From contig OX387197.1 of NCBI GenBank assembly GCA_947561715.1, forward strand, positions 1,245,001 to 1,309,000: DNA of 64,000 bases, in the 5' to 3' direction. Below are positions 1 to 11,689 of this stretch, in pieces. The stretch's first letter is position 1; each line of letters opens with the position of its first letter. Made by a program: the position numbers and the translations under genes. This DNA is from Ascidia mentula (taxonomy: Eukaryota; Chordata; Ascidiacea; Phlebobranchia; Ascidiidae). Under the pieces are notes generated by a model. That model was not told where the DNA came from, did no database searches, and was given only the letters and a program-made list of their open reading frames with translations.

Positions 1-59
1 TCTCAGTTCTTTAGACCAGATTGTATGTGTTTGTTGTGATTGGTTAACTTTTCTTGCAG

Positions 60-3000
60 ATGCGCGAGAAATACTCAGATTTTATCAAGGTTGACAATAT
101 TCCACCAAAAAGACTGGAAAGTGTATTGGATTATATTTACACTGGTGATATTGAAGTAACAGAGAAAAATGTGTTGGAAGTGTTGGAAGATGCTGATTAT
201 ACACAGATGCAAGGTATGCAAGTTTTAATCTTTACTGATGTTAATGTGTTAAGAGTGATTATTTCAATATATATGTTCTACATGTGTATTTATTTATTTG
301 CAAACCATGACAATTTTGCATATTTTAGGTTAAAATTTTGTGTTTGACTATTGTCACGTTGTTGACACCAGGGACAAAACAAATTATTTGTAATCAATGA
401 AGAAGTGAGCACAGATACCACTTCTGAATTAGGTGTGACTGAATTTTGTTTTGTTCACACTTTCAGAGTTAAAGTCATTTTGTTGTCGAGTCATCCTTAA
501 AATGACTTCAACCGACAACTGTTTGAAGCTAAGAGCTTATGCTACTCGATACAATCTTGCTGATGTGGAAAAGAAAACAAACCAATTGATTGTTGATAAC
601 ATTGCAACAGTTGTACAACATGATGATTTCATGCAACTTGATGTTGGTGATATGTCTGCAATCATCAAACAGAGAAACAAAGGGGTAATTATCATTGATT
701 CCTGATGAATGTTTATCTGGCTATAATTTTTCTATTACATGTGTAAGGCAGCAAGATATATTGCAAGGTGAAAGTAAAATACAAAAACAAAACTAATATG
801 TGTACAAAATGTTGAATGTGATACAAATGCAATGAATGATGACAGCAATCTCTTTATAATATTATTCAAACTTGTACTTGCTTTCTATAGAAAATCCAAA
901 ACTAAATTCTGGATATTTTGAAGCTGACATTTCAAACATAGCTGTGCTAATCATTAATACTTCATTATTGCAAAAATTCTATGTTCGAAACAATTGCTAA
1001 ATATGCATATTAGGTTTGGCGTTTCTACTCCCAAGCTCTTCACACATCACTACTTACTTTGTTATTACATATTAGTTGTTGAATGTAGATGGAAGAAGCT
1101 GTATTTACTGGACTAGTTCGATGGGTTAATTTCAATCCTTCCCATCGAGAGGATTTGTTTGTGAATCTTTTCTCAAAACTTGATCTTTCATCTATTTCCA
1201 CTCAGTTTGTTGCAAACACAATTAAAAATGAAGTAAATTATTTGGGGTTGATTTGTTTCCAATGAGTTAAAATGTTTTACTATTTTCAGCCTCTTGTGAG
1301 AAGAAATGCAGATTGTGCCATTGCAGTCATGGATGTTGTATTAAAACAATATGATGAACCAGGAACAAGTGGAAAAGCAAGTCCCATTAAAAAAGGTGCA
1401 ACATTTGTTCAATATTCACAGCAATATGTTACATCCACCATATTTACACCAACCCTCATAGCAATTATTCTCCCATAACTTTAAACTTCACTGAACCTTT
1501 GCACATGGCAACTACTTGACTATGCACAACAATATAGTGTGAGATCTGCAAGTCTAGGTACAGTAAACAGCCAACTAGTTACTATTTGTTAGACTGTGAT
1601 CAAATACTTTCACTAAATCTATACTGATTAGTATGCAAAGATTTGCTTCACCAACAAGTATTTAGAAATACTGATGTCACTTTAAGACCACAACCTATAA
1701 ATAGTATCTTCATTAAAATGGACTCATTTAAAAAACAATTAGAATTGGTCAAATTAGGAAATATGTTTCCATTGTTATCATCATAAGAATTAATTTTACA
1801 CAAACAAAAACCATAACAAGTAATGTTTATGTTGCAGATTTGTCAGGATTTCTTCTCATTGGTGGCAATAATTCAAAACGAGCTTGTTTGAAATGGAATG
1901 TTGCCACAAAACAACATGAACATTACCCAGTTAGTACATTGCTTGCTGTCATATGGTTTTCATGCTTTTTTAACTATTCACTGGTTTGTTCTTACTTTCT
2001 GGAAGCAAAAACTAAATTATGTAGAACACAAAATGTTTGGTAATCTAGATCTGTTAAATGACATAAAAACAATATTTACTGCACTATTTAGTGAAACATG
2101 TAAATCACTTTGCCTTAATGATTTGTTACATCCTCATCTAAATTTATTTAGAAAATGATCACAGACAGAGTGAACTCAACTTCAGCCAAATTTGGTGAAA
2201 ATGTTTATGTAATGGGTGGAAATGGTCCAACACAAAGTTGTGAGATGTTGAATTTGGAGGAAAGTAAAAACTGGGTAAAAATTGCTGATTTGTTGGAAGG
2301 TCGAAGTTGGGCTGCTTCGTCTGTTGTTGGAGGTTGGTTGCTGTAAAGCATTAGAGATTTACATAATGTAATGCGATGTCTCAAGCTACTGTTTTGGTGT
2401 AATTAGCGCAAACGTGGATTTTCATCTTTTCTAAAGCTCCACCAAGTAAACCTCAATTTAGCATTTATCAGCAGTTTAATTTCTGTAGTTTGTCAAGTAA
2501 GAGGAATGTAATTGTGAACGTTTAATTAAGGTCAAAATGTCTCAAAAGCAACAGTTTAGATATTTGTTACACAACCTGGATCTTATTAAATGCATGTTTT
2601 AGAGGTCATATACCTGACCGGGGGTCAAGGTGGAGATTTCAAACCATTTACATTTTACTTTATTTCGTCAATGAAGGCTTATGGAGAAAAGGCTTTGACG
2701 TGTTACAACCAAGATGTGGACATGGAATGTGTTCAATTGACAGTAAGAATATGTTTGAGTTCATTTATGTGAAAGAATAATCCCATTACTGGACCCAGAT
2801 GTAAATCAGTCAGTTTAAACTTTTTACCCCAACAATATTCACTCATTTAATCCACACAAATATTCCATGTAAACTCACAAGATGTTTGCTTCGACCCGAG
2901 GTCATAGAAATTTCATTGGATAGAAATATTCTGTGACATGAAAATATTGAGAAATACTGACCTAAAACCTACAAAAAAATGCATGAAAATTATGTGTTTT

Positions 3001-4270
3001 TTTACAAAGTAAAACCTTTTTACTTACTTTGGTCACAAATTACTGATGACGTCACTCAGCTTCATAAACTTTAGTAAAAAATCTGTATTGTGCAACGTAA
3101 TTATTTGCAGATTTACTGAGTTATTTGCTGCATGAATATCAACCGTTGTATTATTTAACTTTATTGTAAACGTTGATTTAAAACTGATCTCTTATTTGTA
3201 CGTTAAGAAACACAGAGCTTACCTCATTGCTTGTTACGTAACATTACAACATAACCGTAATATGACGTCACAATGAATATTAACACAAGCGATTTGAAAA
3301 TTTCTTCAGATGTTTTGTTTTCTGTGGGCGGATATGATGGCAGACAACACTTACAATCATGTGAATTCCGTGATATTCGTGTTGGAACCTCCACAAGAAT
3401 CGCTTCTCTCAATAAAGCAAGATGGGGTTTAGCATGTGAAGAAATTAAAGGGAAGATCTATGCAATTGGTTAGTGATGAAAAGTAATAAAATTAACAGTA
3501 AGTTGTTTTTGTGTAAATTTTATAAAATACAAATCCATATTCGTCATCGGTAAATGTATCACGTGATAAATATAATGGAGTTTCCTGAAAAGAATCCTAA
3601 ACATAAAAACTGGTAGATATAACTATAAAGTATTAACCTAAAAACAATAAAAAGTTTTACTTTAAATCTGACAGGAGGAGGTGACGATCTTGGCTTCCTG
3701 CAAACAGTTGAAGAATACGAACCTAGAGTCAACAAATGGAAATATGTTTCTCCTCTCCTAAAACCTCGTTGGGGTCACTCTGCTTGTGTTATTGATGGGA
3801 GGATTTATGTTGTGGGTGGAACGAGGTAAGAATTGATATTATGACGTCACTATAGTCCACTGTTTCCCGTTTTATGTGAAAATGTAAATGTTGAGAAACT
3901 GGGACAAGTGGGATATACGATGTTATACTTGATTAACAACTTGCATAAAATGTTTGTTAAGATTAAACTTAAAACACTTTGTATTATACAAGGTTGTATG
4001 TGTGGTTTGGTTTAGTGATGAAGGAGTCTGCGGTTGTACGTTGGTTTGTTTTTGTTAACTTATAAATTTTTCTTTTAGTGAAAAATGTTGTAGAAAAACT
4101 TGCCTGTGTTTGTTGTGTGTCTGATTCATGAAACTGTATCATGTTTGTTTTAAAGAAACTGGAATGATGGACTGACATCAGTTGAAGTTTACGCTCCAAC
4201 CTCAGATGTCTGGACACATGCTTTTGAACTTGACAAACCAGTTCCTGGTGCAACTGTTGTTGCTGTTTAA
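60..4270 (+). CDS. Kelch-like protein, unit A (exons 3-12; 5' end outside window)
   Basis: This is a BTB-BACK-Kelch protein, predicted to be a substrate adaptor of a Cullin-3 ubiquitin ligase. Exons inferred by alignment to units B-D are 60-213, 467-684, 1089-1232, 1290-1395, 1838-1929, 2152-2332, 2603-2742, 3310-3468, 3675-3825 and 4156-4270 (TAA). Exons 1-2 lie before the window. Positions 60-213 hold the end of the BTB fold (LDYIYTGDIEVTE), 467-1395 hold BACK, and the rest holds six GG-type kelch blades. Exon 9 is 140 nt against 141 in the other copies, so its second half (LQPRCGHGM-like) is in another frame. Either a real 1-nt lesion makes this a young pseudogene, or the base is a sequence error. 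Exon 6 is the most diverged of the set (RRNADCAIAVMDVVLKQYDE). Blade loops differ from the other units: GGNNSK, GGNGPT, GGQGGD, GGYDGRQH, GGGDDLG and TRNWNDG. Confidence 0.85.
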
Positions 4271-4333
4271 TATGTTTCCATATTTGGGTGTAGTTGATAT
4301 TTAACTGAGATTGATTACGGACAAAAATGCTCG

Positions 4334-4339
4334 AATAAA
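4334..4339 (+). promoter_or_regulatory. Poly(A) signal AATAAA of KLHL-A
   Basis: AATAAA lies 64 bases after the stop codon of unit A. The same block in unit B has AATAAA, while units C and D have AATGAA at the aligned place. Confidence 0.6.
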
Positions 4340-5879
4340 AGTTTTTTGTGTAAAATATCGTTTTATGCAACTTCAACCAGTTTTATTAAAATCATGTATT
4401 TGTGTTTGCAAACCGCTGTATTTTGTAATAATAGCAGATATCCGCAAAATAGCAATTATTCCTTTCGTGGATTTCCAACGTGATTCTGCTATGAATTTAT
4501 AATTCCAATACTACAATATGTTCAATGCATGTGTGCCTTTTGCGAATCTTGTTTTCCCTTGTGAAATATCAAGTGCTAATCCGCGCTATATAACGTCCAA
4601 AGCAGTCTGTCGCAACCTTTACATGGGCGCCTGATTCGCCAACCCTTTATGGTTTTATCGGTGCCCAAACTATTTTATGTTTCATGTTTATATACGTTGT
4701 AACTTGTAAAACAAAATAGATTTGATTTTGTCAATAGTTTGGTCTTCGTGGAAGGAAGTGTTTTTTTAAGTGCGGGACCTCTACCATGCAGGTCTGATTT
4801 TGTCAAAATTCGTTTAAATTTGTTATTGAAAATCCCCTTTCCGGAAATGACTCAAGATAAAAACAGCCACTACTTCAGGATAAATAAACAAGCATGTATA
4901 AAGCAAAATTTACGTTTAGCGAATGCATAAATTATCGATGAACATTAGTACGAAACACCAAAAGCAAGAATTTACTTTTAGGCGAAGAAAAACGTGAGGA
5001 GTTAGCGGCAAACCTGGATGTGGTGAGAGCTTTTTCTGTGGTCATCAGCCCTTGATCGTGTGGATAATAAATATTTTTTGTACAACTTTACAAAAATCGT
5101 AAATATTAATATCTTTTGCGCGACTTTGTAAACGAACTTAGAGAATTAGGAGAACAAATTTGGTTACATTGCCTTCTGATTCACATGCTGCGATTTCATA
5201 TATTTACAAGGCAATAAAATTATATTCTTTGACAATTTCTGCTTTGCCTAAACGCAATTAGTTACCGCTTCACTAAACGCGTTTAATTGCAGAACTCCCA
5301 TCTATAAACACCAGCAACGCATTTTCAGCCAATCTTTACATTAAATTGCATGTGACGCGGATAAATAAAACAGTTTAATAATTAAACTAAGAGATGGTTA
5401 TAACTTGAAAGACATTTTTTGGTAAAACAAGTAGATTGATACGGCGACCGGCTTTTGAGATACAGCTGATCAAAGTCGCGTTCTTGGCGCTGCGAACGAA
5501 ATCGTGCGAAAGCGAGATTATTGTTGGGTGACGTCATAGAAGGCGCTTCAGTCGTGCAAGTGCTGACAGCAAGCCTTATGCATAGGAATGGAAAACATTG
5601 TAAACCTGGTTTAGTATAGTTTTGCATTAAACAGGGGACAACAAGTGAACAAGTGCAGTAAACGGATTTTGATGTTAATTTGAGCTGCAGACAGATGACC
5701 TCTTTTTCTACATATTATGTCTTATTTAGTTGTGTAATAATAAAACAGTTACTGGGACAGGGTGTTCTTGTGGTGAAAGCTTTTGTGATTGCTAACGTGA
5801 TGCATGAACTTTTAAAAACACGACAGAAACAATAAACCGTCAATTAAGCAAAAGATAGAAGTAATTCTTTGCTTGGCAG
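4340..5879. other. Spacer AB, left part, no gene recognised
   Basis: AT-rich spacer. From about 4850 it is almost identical to 39340 onward in spacer CD and clearly similar to 26180 onward in spacer BC. Short open frames here, such as the 81-codon minus frame at 5382-5627, have no recognisable domain and are not kept open in the BC copy. I see no RNA gene. Confidence 0.5.
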
Positions 5880-7034
5880 TTGCGTTACCTACGAATTCGT
5901 GTCATAAATGATTAGATTAATTCGCCACAATCAACCACTATAACGCCCGTTAGATACTCCCCGGTTCGTGGAGCGGAACGTCACACGAGGGAAAGGTTAA
6001 ACGCGCCCCCTGAACTTCCTCCGAAAATATTCGCAGTTTTTTATTCGGACAAAGAAGACGGTTTCTGTACAAAATGCATCACATCAACAAATGTACTTTA
6101 CATTTACAATCCATATAGGCTCACTAACTGTTTTCGGAACCGGCATGCAAACGAATAAATTGCTAGTTCAGTGTTACGCCTAAACAAAGATGCAATGTAT
6201 AGTCACAAATTCCCGTTACGACGTTACACACAATGCTTATCAATTGTTGTGACAACAAACCACAAACACCACTTGATTAAATGGCACGAACACTCTAAGA
6301 ATAAACAAAGCAGTGTAAGTAACTTGTCTGACGCATTTACTTTCCAAGGTACAACGAATGGCATCTTAAGCCATTGCGTTCAAATAGCAATCAAGGTTAA
6401 CCATAATACAGTTTATCCAATACGCATAATTAAGCTCTTTGCGACATAGAACCGTGCTCCACGGAAGTCAGACACAAAAAAGGACTTAACCAAGTTTTCA
6501 GTTCAACAAAACTACCCGTTAACTGTTACGTCACAAACTACAATAGACTGCAACAATTATAGCAGTGAAGAGAAAAAAGGCACATAAACAGAAATCAGGC
6601 AATTGCTGGCAAATAAGATGTAACATACCCCCCCACAATGTACGAATCCAAGGAGTACATGTCAACACAACAAACAAACATCGGACAGTAATTGCGAAAA
6701 CAGTTCACCCACAACTAATCACGCATCGCGACGTCGCGGCACAGTAAGCACAATTTTGCGATTGGGCGTTTTAACGCACCAGTGTGAGTCTTCACGATCA
6801 CCTGACGCACAACTCCTTTCCGATCAGGAAGTTCCTCAACCACTCGACCCAAGAACAACTTGCTGCGGGGCTGGTTGTCATCCGCCACAAGAACCACGTC
6901 ATTGACCATAAAATTCGAATGTCCACTTGCCCACTTCGATCTGGGCATGAGCGTAGGCAGGTACTCGCGAGACCATCGCCACCAAATCTGATCGGCCAGG
7001 TATTGTACCTGACGCCACCGGTTTTGATGGTAAC
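5880..7034 (-). mobile_element. BEL/Pao LTR retrotransposon remnant (3' end), spacer AB
   Basis: Fossil piece of a BEL/Pao element read on the minus strand. The protein-coding part (about 6715-7030) matches the C-terminal domain after the BEL/Pao integrase, with recognisable runs [18 protein letters not shown] and RPIAKL. Downstream on the minus strand there is a purine run (GGGGGGG, plus-strand 6628-6634). The presumed 3' LTR then starts with TG at 6625 and carries an AATAAA-type signal further in. The outer LTR edge near 5880 is a guess. The piece is incomplete and broken. It belongs to a different BEL/Pao family from the element at 14261-19612, and paralogous remnants lie in spacers BC and CD. 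Confidence 0.7.
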
Positions 7035-7809
7035 GTGCTTTTGTCTTCCCACTCACAAGTGCAAAACAACCAGACATTAATCTAAAACTACTATTGTCAA
7101 CATAATGAACATTATGGCGTCACAGTTATTTAAATTTAAGACAATCACCTGCTAGTGGCGCTCTTTCCACAAAACACTGCAGCGAAACTTTGTGATTAAA
7201 TGTCATTTTTGTGTTAAATTGTGCAATTCGATTACTTCGCGTACGTACGCATCTGTTATTTTTTGGGTTAATCACTTCGTTCTCTACGACAGATGGGTTA
7301 ATCTCGAACATATGTGCTAATCGGTTTTGGTTTTAATTTCTCATCGACGTTTTATAATAATCCGTCCATATTCGCAGTTTTCTCATTTCGATGATATTAT
7401 AAACACCGCCACACGGCCTTAAGCTAGGGAGAGGAAGCGAGAAAACGGACTGAGCGAGACAAAAGCAATTGAAGTATAACTCTCGTCGTTGCATTTAACG
7501 TTGTTTGTTTTGAAACAAGGTATGTTTGTTTAGCGTTTTATGTTTTGATTAAACAGTCGCAAAAATAGTTTTTTGGCAGATGTTTTTATAGTCTTAGGAG
7601 TCGGATACACGGCGTGTTCATTTCTCTGCAAACGGTCCCTGCAAGACCAAATCTTCGTTGAAATTAATCGTAAGATTTCTGAAAACTGAAATACTAAATT
7701 TGGATAGATTGCTGCTTGGTCGCTAAACGGGTATTCGAAAAATTTGAGGTCCCCCTTGTCAACCTTCCACGGGCCTCTAGCGGCCGCGCTCCCAGTTTAA
7801 GAACTCTTG
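7035..7809. mobile_element. hAT-type non-autonomous transposon, right-hand remnant
   Basis: Paralogous to the interior and right end of the complete element at 29449-30411. It keeps the right terminal repeat (TTTAAGAACTCTTG, ending at 7809) and the right target-site copy ATTTAGAC (7810-7817). Its left edge meets the BEL/Pao remnant directly, where spacer BC has about 1.2 kb more. No transposase frame is visible. Confidence 0.7.
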
Positions 7810-7873
7810 ATTTAGACAATATTAAGGCGTGCTATTCAAATTGCTGGGCCGACGTTTGAAAGACGCCTTTTTG

Positions 7874-8391
7874 GACATCGCCAGGTTCATCAACATTTGT
7901 AGAAACGGACCGGTTGGGTTCATTGCCTTCAGTAAGTTGTTTATTGACAAACGAATATAAAATACACAAGCATGGAGCCAATAATATTAATTTTGTGATC
8001 ATGTCAACCTCAAGTTTGTGAGAATATCATCCTCATCTTCCCATCATCTTCGTTTCAGGGAAGAAGGTGAGTGAGGAACAGGAGACGGAACTTTACACGT
8101 TCGAACAACATGTCCTCCAGAAGATGATGAAGAAGAAGGAAGAAGAAAACAAAGACGAACATCTCATGACAATGATCGTTGAGCAGTAAGTTGGTTAGGA
8201 TTCGAATCCACACAACAATGACTTTAAACTTAAAGTGCCTATGACATAGAAGATGTTGTTTATGCTTCGATCCCACTAAAAGTTTGATTCGCCCTGTAAC
8301 TAAATGTATTTATTTCAGGCAACTGGAATTGCAACTACAAGTGAAGCAATTATTAAACCTTGAGAAACGCAGAAAAAGTTCGAAACTTTAA
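7874..8391 (+). pseudogene. TRPM channel 3' exons, copy in spacer AB
   Basis: Truncated duplicate of the last exons of a TRPM-family cation channel gene. The pieces are 7874-7931 (end of the exon after S6, ARFINICRNGP), 8059-8185 (Lys/Glu-rich, EEQETELYTFEQ), and 8319-8391, a terminal exon encoding QLELQLQVKQLLNLEKRR and ending in TAA. Splice phases agree with the longer copy in spacer DE. Everything before position 7874 is foreign sequence, so the pore and all upstream exons are missing. The last two exons would form the C-terminal coiled-coil tail that assembles TRPM tetramers. No promoter or start is visible, so expression as a channel is unlikely. Confidence 0.75.
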
Positions 8392-9035
8392 AAGGTCACA
8401 AGTTGCCCTATTACCACGTGAGCGATGACCTTGAAGCACAAACGAGGTCAAGCAATCGTGTCCAGTGTAAGCATCACATAAATGAGGCAGCTTATGTATT
8501 TGTAATTGCCTAAATGTCTTTTTTTGCCTGCGCTTGTATTTCTTTGCCATTTTTCCATTTTCCGCGTTATGTAAAAATGTTTTTTTCATTTGATTGATTT
8601 CCATCATTGCTGTTACAGACTTTTCTTTATTGTTTCTGAACTGATTTCTTTTCGTACCGGTAACATCAGTGCCTTATTACAATTTCTGTTTTCAACTTTG
8701 CGATTTTGAATGATTTCATAACTTAAACATTCTGCTTTCCTTTGTAATACTTTAAAGTGTGAACTATTTATTTAACCAGATAATAAAAATTCCGCGTGTA
8801 TTTATTATCCTGACTGGAATCTAATGATTGATTTATTAACTCTTACAATGGATTAATTACAACACACATACTTCTAGTAGTTGGAAGTTTTGTTGCATCG
8901 TCTCCAACCATTGCACGTTTACAACGTTTCAATTATTGCACGTGGGTGATGGTAACAACCAATGACCACTGGGGTCGACACAAATTCCACGCTAGACCAT
9001 TCGGAGTACTTTCTGTACATGGATAATAGCACGAC
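8392..9035. other. TRPM-downstream sequence with poly(A) signal
   Basis: Homologous to 31093-31744 and about 51930-52562. AATAAA at 8782-8787 lies about 390 bases after the TRPM-like stop and is kept in the BC (31494) and DE (52307) copies. This fits an old 3' UTR. No gene is seen. Confidence 0.45.
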
Positions 9036-9038
9036 AGC

Positions 9039-10320
9039 TTAACTCTGTGGAAGGGTAGGATTGTGGTGACCCCCAACGAAGCCTGCCACAATGCTGTCTA
9101 CCACTTCCCGCTGTCCTTCAGGGAGAGGGTACGTTCTGGCTAAGTAAGAGATCTGGGGGAGGAGTAATGTTTTAGTGAGGATGCTTTTCGAATCGTAGGT
9201 CAGAAAGGGGTCGCTTATAGAGGAGACACGGGTGCGTAAAGAGAAAATGGCTTTGCGCCATGCCGCGGTGATTGAGCTGGGGTGTCCGTTTGGTATATTT
9301 AATGGGCTTATGGCCTTACTATTCCAAGTTATCTGATATTGGGTAAAGTTATGAGGGGGATTGATGGTGGCGATCGCCTGGGTTTTGATGGGATTTACGG
9401 TTAAACCTGATATACTAGAAAATTGTGTGACGAGGTCGAGGGCAAGTAAGAGGGAGTCGCGGCCGGTCACCGCTAGGGTGACATCGTCCGCGTAGGCGAC
9501 CGCTTTGGGTACGTTACGGCATGGTGCGGGGATAGACCTAATTGAGGGGTGGTTTTGAAGGGCAGCAAGAAGTGGGTCGACAGCAATCAGGAAGAGGGTC
9601 AGGCTAAGGGGGTCACCTTGCCTGACACCTCTCCTGATCGGGAAACCCGTTGTGGCAAACCCGTTGAGGAGGGCTTGTGATGAGGATGAAGAATTGAGTG
9701 AAGATAAAAAATCAGTAAAAAGTTGGGGAAAGCGCTTTAGTTTTAATTGTAAGAGAAGCCAGTCAAAAGAAATGGAATCGAAAGCTTTTCGGAAGTCAAG
9801 AGAGATAAAAAAGGAGTCTGAATTACGAATTTTGGCTGAATTATGAAGGTCGCGAAGAAGGGTAGCAGCGTGAGATGAGGTAAAACCAGGTTGGGCAAAC
9901 TGATTAGGGGAAATTAACTGTGAAATAAAAAGGGGTAATACGTAAATTAAGTGTTTTTGTCAAAATTTTATAGTCTAAATTAAGAAGGGATATGGGTCTA
10001 TAATTTGATAACAAAGAAGGGTCAGATTTTTTGAAAATAAGAGTAATATGGCCTGATGTAAACTTAGGAGGGGTATAAGCGTTAAGAAAAGAAAAATTAA
10101 GAGCTGATGTGAGGTCGGCCCCGATCAGGTTCCAGAACAGTTTGTAAAACTCTGAACTGAGACTGTCGGGGCCGGGAGTTTTACCGTAGGGAAAAAGAAA
10201 AACTGATTTTTTAATTTCTGAAACTGAAAAGGGGGCAGATAAATTTTCTAAATAAGAATCAGGAATAAACTTAGGAGGTTGTTTAAGAAAAATGTTCGAG
10301 GGGGTTGGTAACTCAAGATT
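9039..10320 (-). pseudogene. LINE ORF2 reverse transcriptase part
   Basis: Minus-strand reading gives the expected reverse-transcriptase motifs in order: NYRPISLLN near 10.0 kb, LDFRKAFDSI (first catalytic Asp) near 9.8 kb, RRGVRQGDPLS near 9.63 kb and VAYADDVTLAV near 9.48 kb (catalytic DD). It ends after SYLARTYPLPEGQ, so the thumb and C-terminal region are absent. More than one frame is needed across the segment. The DE copy (52563-53212) reads through the last two motifs in one frame. Confidence 0.8.
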
Positions 10321-10544
10321 TTGATTAGATTATAACAACTTCAAAAGATCATAAGTGTGTGAAAGCATTTCTTTGGGGGTAGATAAAGGAAGGCCGAAAG
10401 AATCTTGCAACTCAAAAATGGGTGGATTAAATTTTAAAGGAAGAAGTTTTGAATAAAGTGCTTTGTCGATAATGGGTTTAAAATTAGGATCAGAAGATAA
10501 GGATTTAAGTAAATTAGAACGTGAGGTTTCCAAATGAAAATCAA

Positions 10545-11576
10545 CTAAGGACTTTTTGACAAAATAAAAGGAACTAAAATTTTCTTTCGAAGGGGAGAAA
10601 GTAAGAGTGGTTCGAATATTATTGAGGGATTGTTGAAGGGATGAAACATAATTACGGGATTCTTTAACTTAACGTTTCGAATGATAAATAATGAGGGATT
10701 TAATTTTAACTTTAAGGGATAACCAAAATCAAGGGGGTTGTTGAACATGGGAGCAAGTGATGACCAAATAACATAATGACGATTTAAATCATAAACAAAA
10801 AAGGGGTCGTAAAAGGTTTTAACATTATTTTTCCATGGGCCTCTGCCCCTTGGTGAAGCAGAGACCAAATTAAGAGTAAGAATAACAAAATCATGATCGG
10901 AATAGGGACATGTAATAAAAGAATGATTTTTATGTGTTAAATTAGGAGTAACATAAATTCGATCCAAACGGGATTGAAAATGAAAAGAACGACGGGAAAA
11001 TTGAACTAAATCGGGGTGAAGTATACGAAAAGAGTCTTGTAACTTAAAAAGGTTAGTTAACTGTGCTAGATTTGTGCAGGGGGCAGAGGTTTTGATGGGG
11101 GGAAATTTATCTAATGAAGGGTTTTCAACACAATTAAAATCTCCAGCCAAAATTATAGGGTGCGGTGATGTAACATAGGAATACAGTGAGTTAAAAAATA
11201 AATTATTACTAACCGGGTTTCCAGAGGGGGCGTAGATGTTGACAATATGGAGGGTGTGGGTGCGGGTTGAGATGTCGACCGTAATAATACGGCCGGCAGA
11301 GTCAGAAATAGATTTTAGAATTCGGAGGTTCGGAGAATTGAGAAGAAATGCGACACCCCCTTTGGCGTAGCCTTCGTAGGGTGCCGAGTTTAAGAGGGCA
11401 GGGCCGGAAGTCCATTCGGACTTCCAGAGGGATTCGGTTTGGGGTGAAGAGTGAGTCTCCTGTAGGAGATAGGTGTCAAAAGCTAAAGAGGAAAGATGGC
11501 GGAACAAGGCCCGCCTTTTGGTGGCAAGGCCCATGCCATTTACATTCAAGGTACAAATTTTTATGTGTGACGTCAT
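10545..11576 (-). CDS. LINE ORF2 N-terminal apurinic-type endonuclease (broken ORF2)
   Basis: 343-codon open frame starting MTSHIKICTLNVNGMG. It has the landmarks of the AP-endonuclease-like domain that nicks the target for LINE insertion: LNVNGM, LLQETH (catalytic Glu), IVNIYAPSG, LAGDFNCV (Asp, Asn), SRLDRIYVT and YSDHDFVIL (Asp-His). These occupy about residues 1-235. The rest is the linker to the reverse transcriptase, which continues in other frames at 10.5-9.0 kb. The first ATG is a natural ORF2 start because it lies directly before the domain. Confidence 0.85.
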   Translation of the reverse strand: MTSHIKICTLNVNGMGLATKRRALFRHLSSLAFDTYLLQETHSSPQTESLWKSEWTSGPALLNSAPYEGYAKGGVAFLLNSPNLRILKSISDSAGRIITVDISTRTHTLHIVNIYAPSGNPVSNNLFFNSLYSYVTSPHPIILAGDFNCVENPSLDKFPPIKTSAPCTNLAQLTNLFKLQDSFRILHPDLVQFSRRSFHFQSRLDRIYVTPNLTHKNHSFITCPYSDHDFVILTLNLVSASPRGRGPWKNNVKTFYDPFFVYDLNRHYVIWSSLAPMFNNPLDFGYPLKLKLNPSLFIIRNVKLKNPVIMFHPFNNPSIIFEPLLLSPLRKKILVPFILSKSP

Positions 11577-11689
11577 TACTTTTGGTTATTTTAACAAAAA
11601 ATACAAGAACAAATATACAAACTACGAAAAAATACACTAACAGGTCCATTATTATTGAAAGTTCCATTACAAATGATTAATTATTATAA

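Noticed and set aside
213-347. Coding extension of KLHL exon 3 into intron 3
   Set aside because: The donor at 214 and the matching acceptor at 466 give the canonical BTB-BACK continuation. The extension is not KLHL-like and ends early.
5382-5627. 81-codon minus frame, identical in spacer CD (39850-40095)
   Set aside because: The identity reflects recent duplication of the whole spacer. The BC copy does not keep the frame and no domain is seen.
6171-6449. 92-codon plus frame also open in spacers BC and CD
   Set aside because: It lies antisense within the presumed LTR of the BEL/Pao remnant. Its conservation follows the duplicated spacer and it resembles no protein.
6798-7052. Second overlapping minus-strand frame in the BEL/Pao remnant
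   Set aside because: It is a shadow frame of the C-terminal domain region and has no protein similarity of its own.
8186-8230. tRNA-like TpsiC arm (GGATTCGAATCC) in the TRPM intron
   Set aside because: The 12-bp palindrome stands alone, with no acceptor or anticodon stem around it.
8055-8276. Phe/Leu-rich minus frame opposite the TRPM tail exon
   Set aside because: It is the antisense of the Lys/Glu-rich exon. The plus strand has the splice sites and phase.
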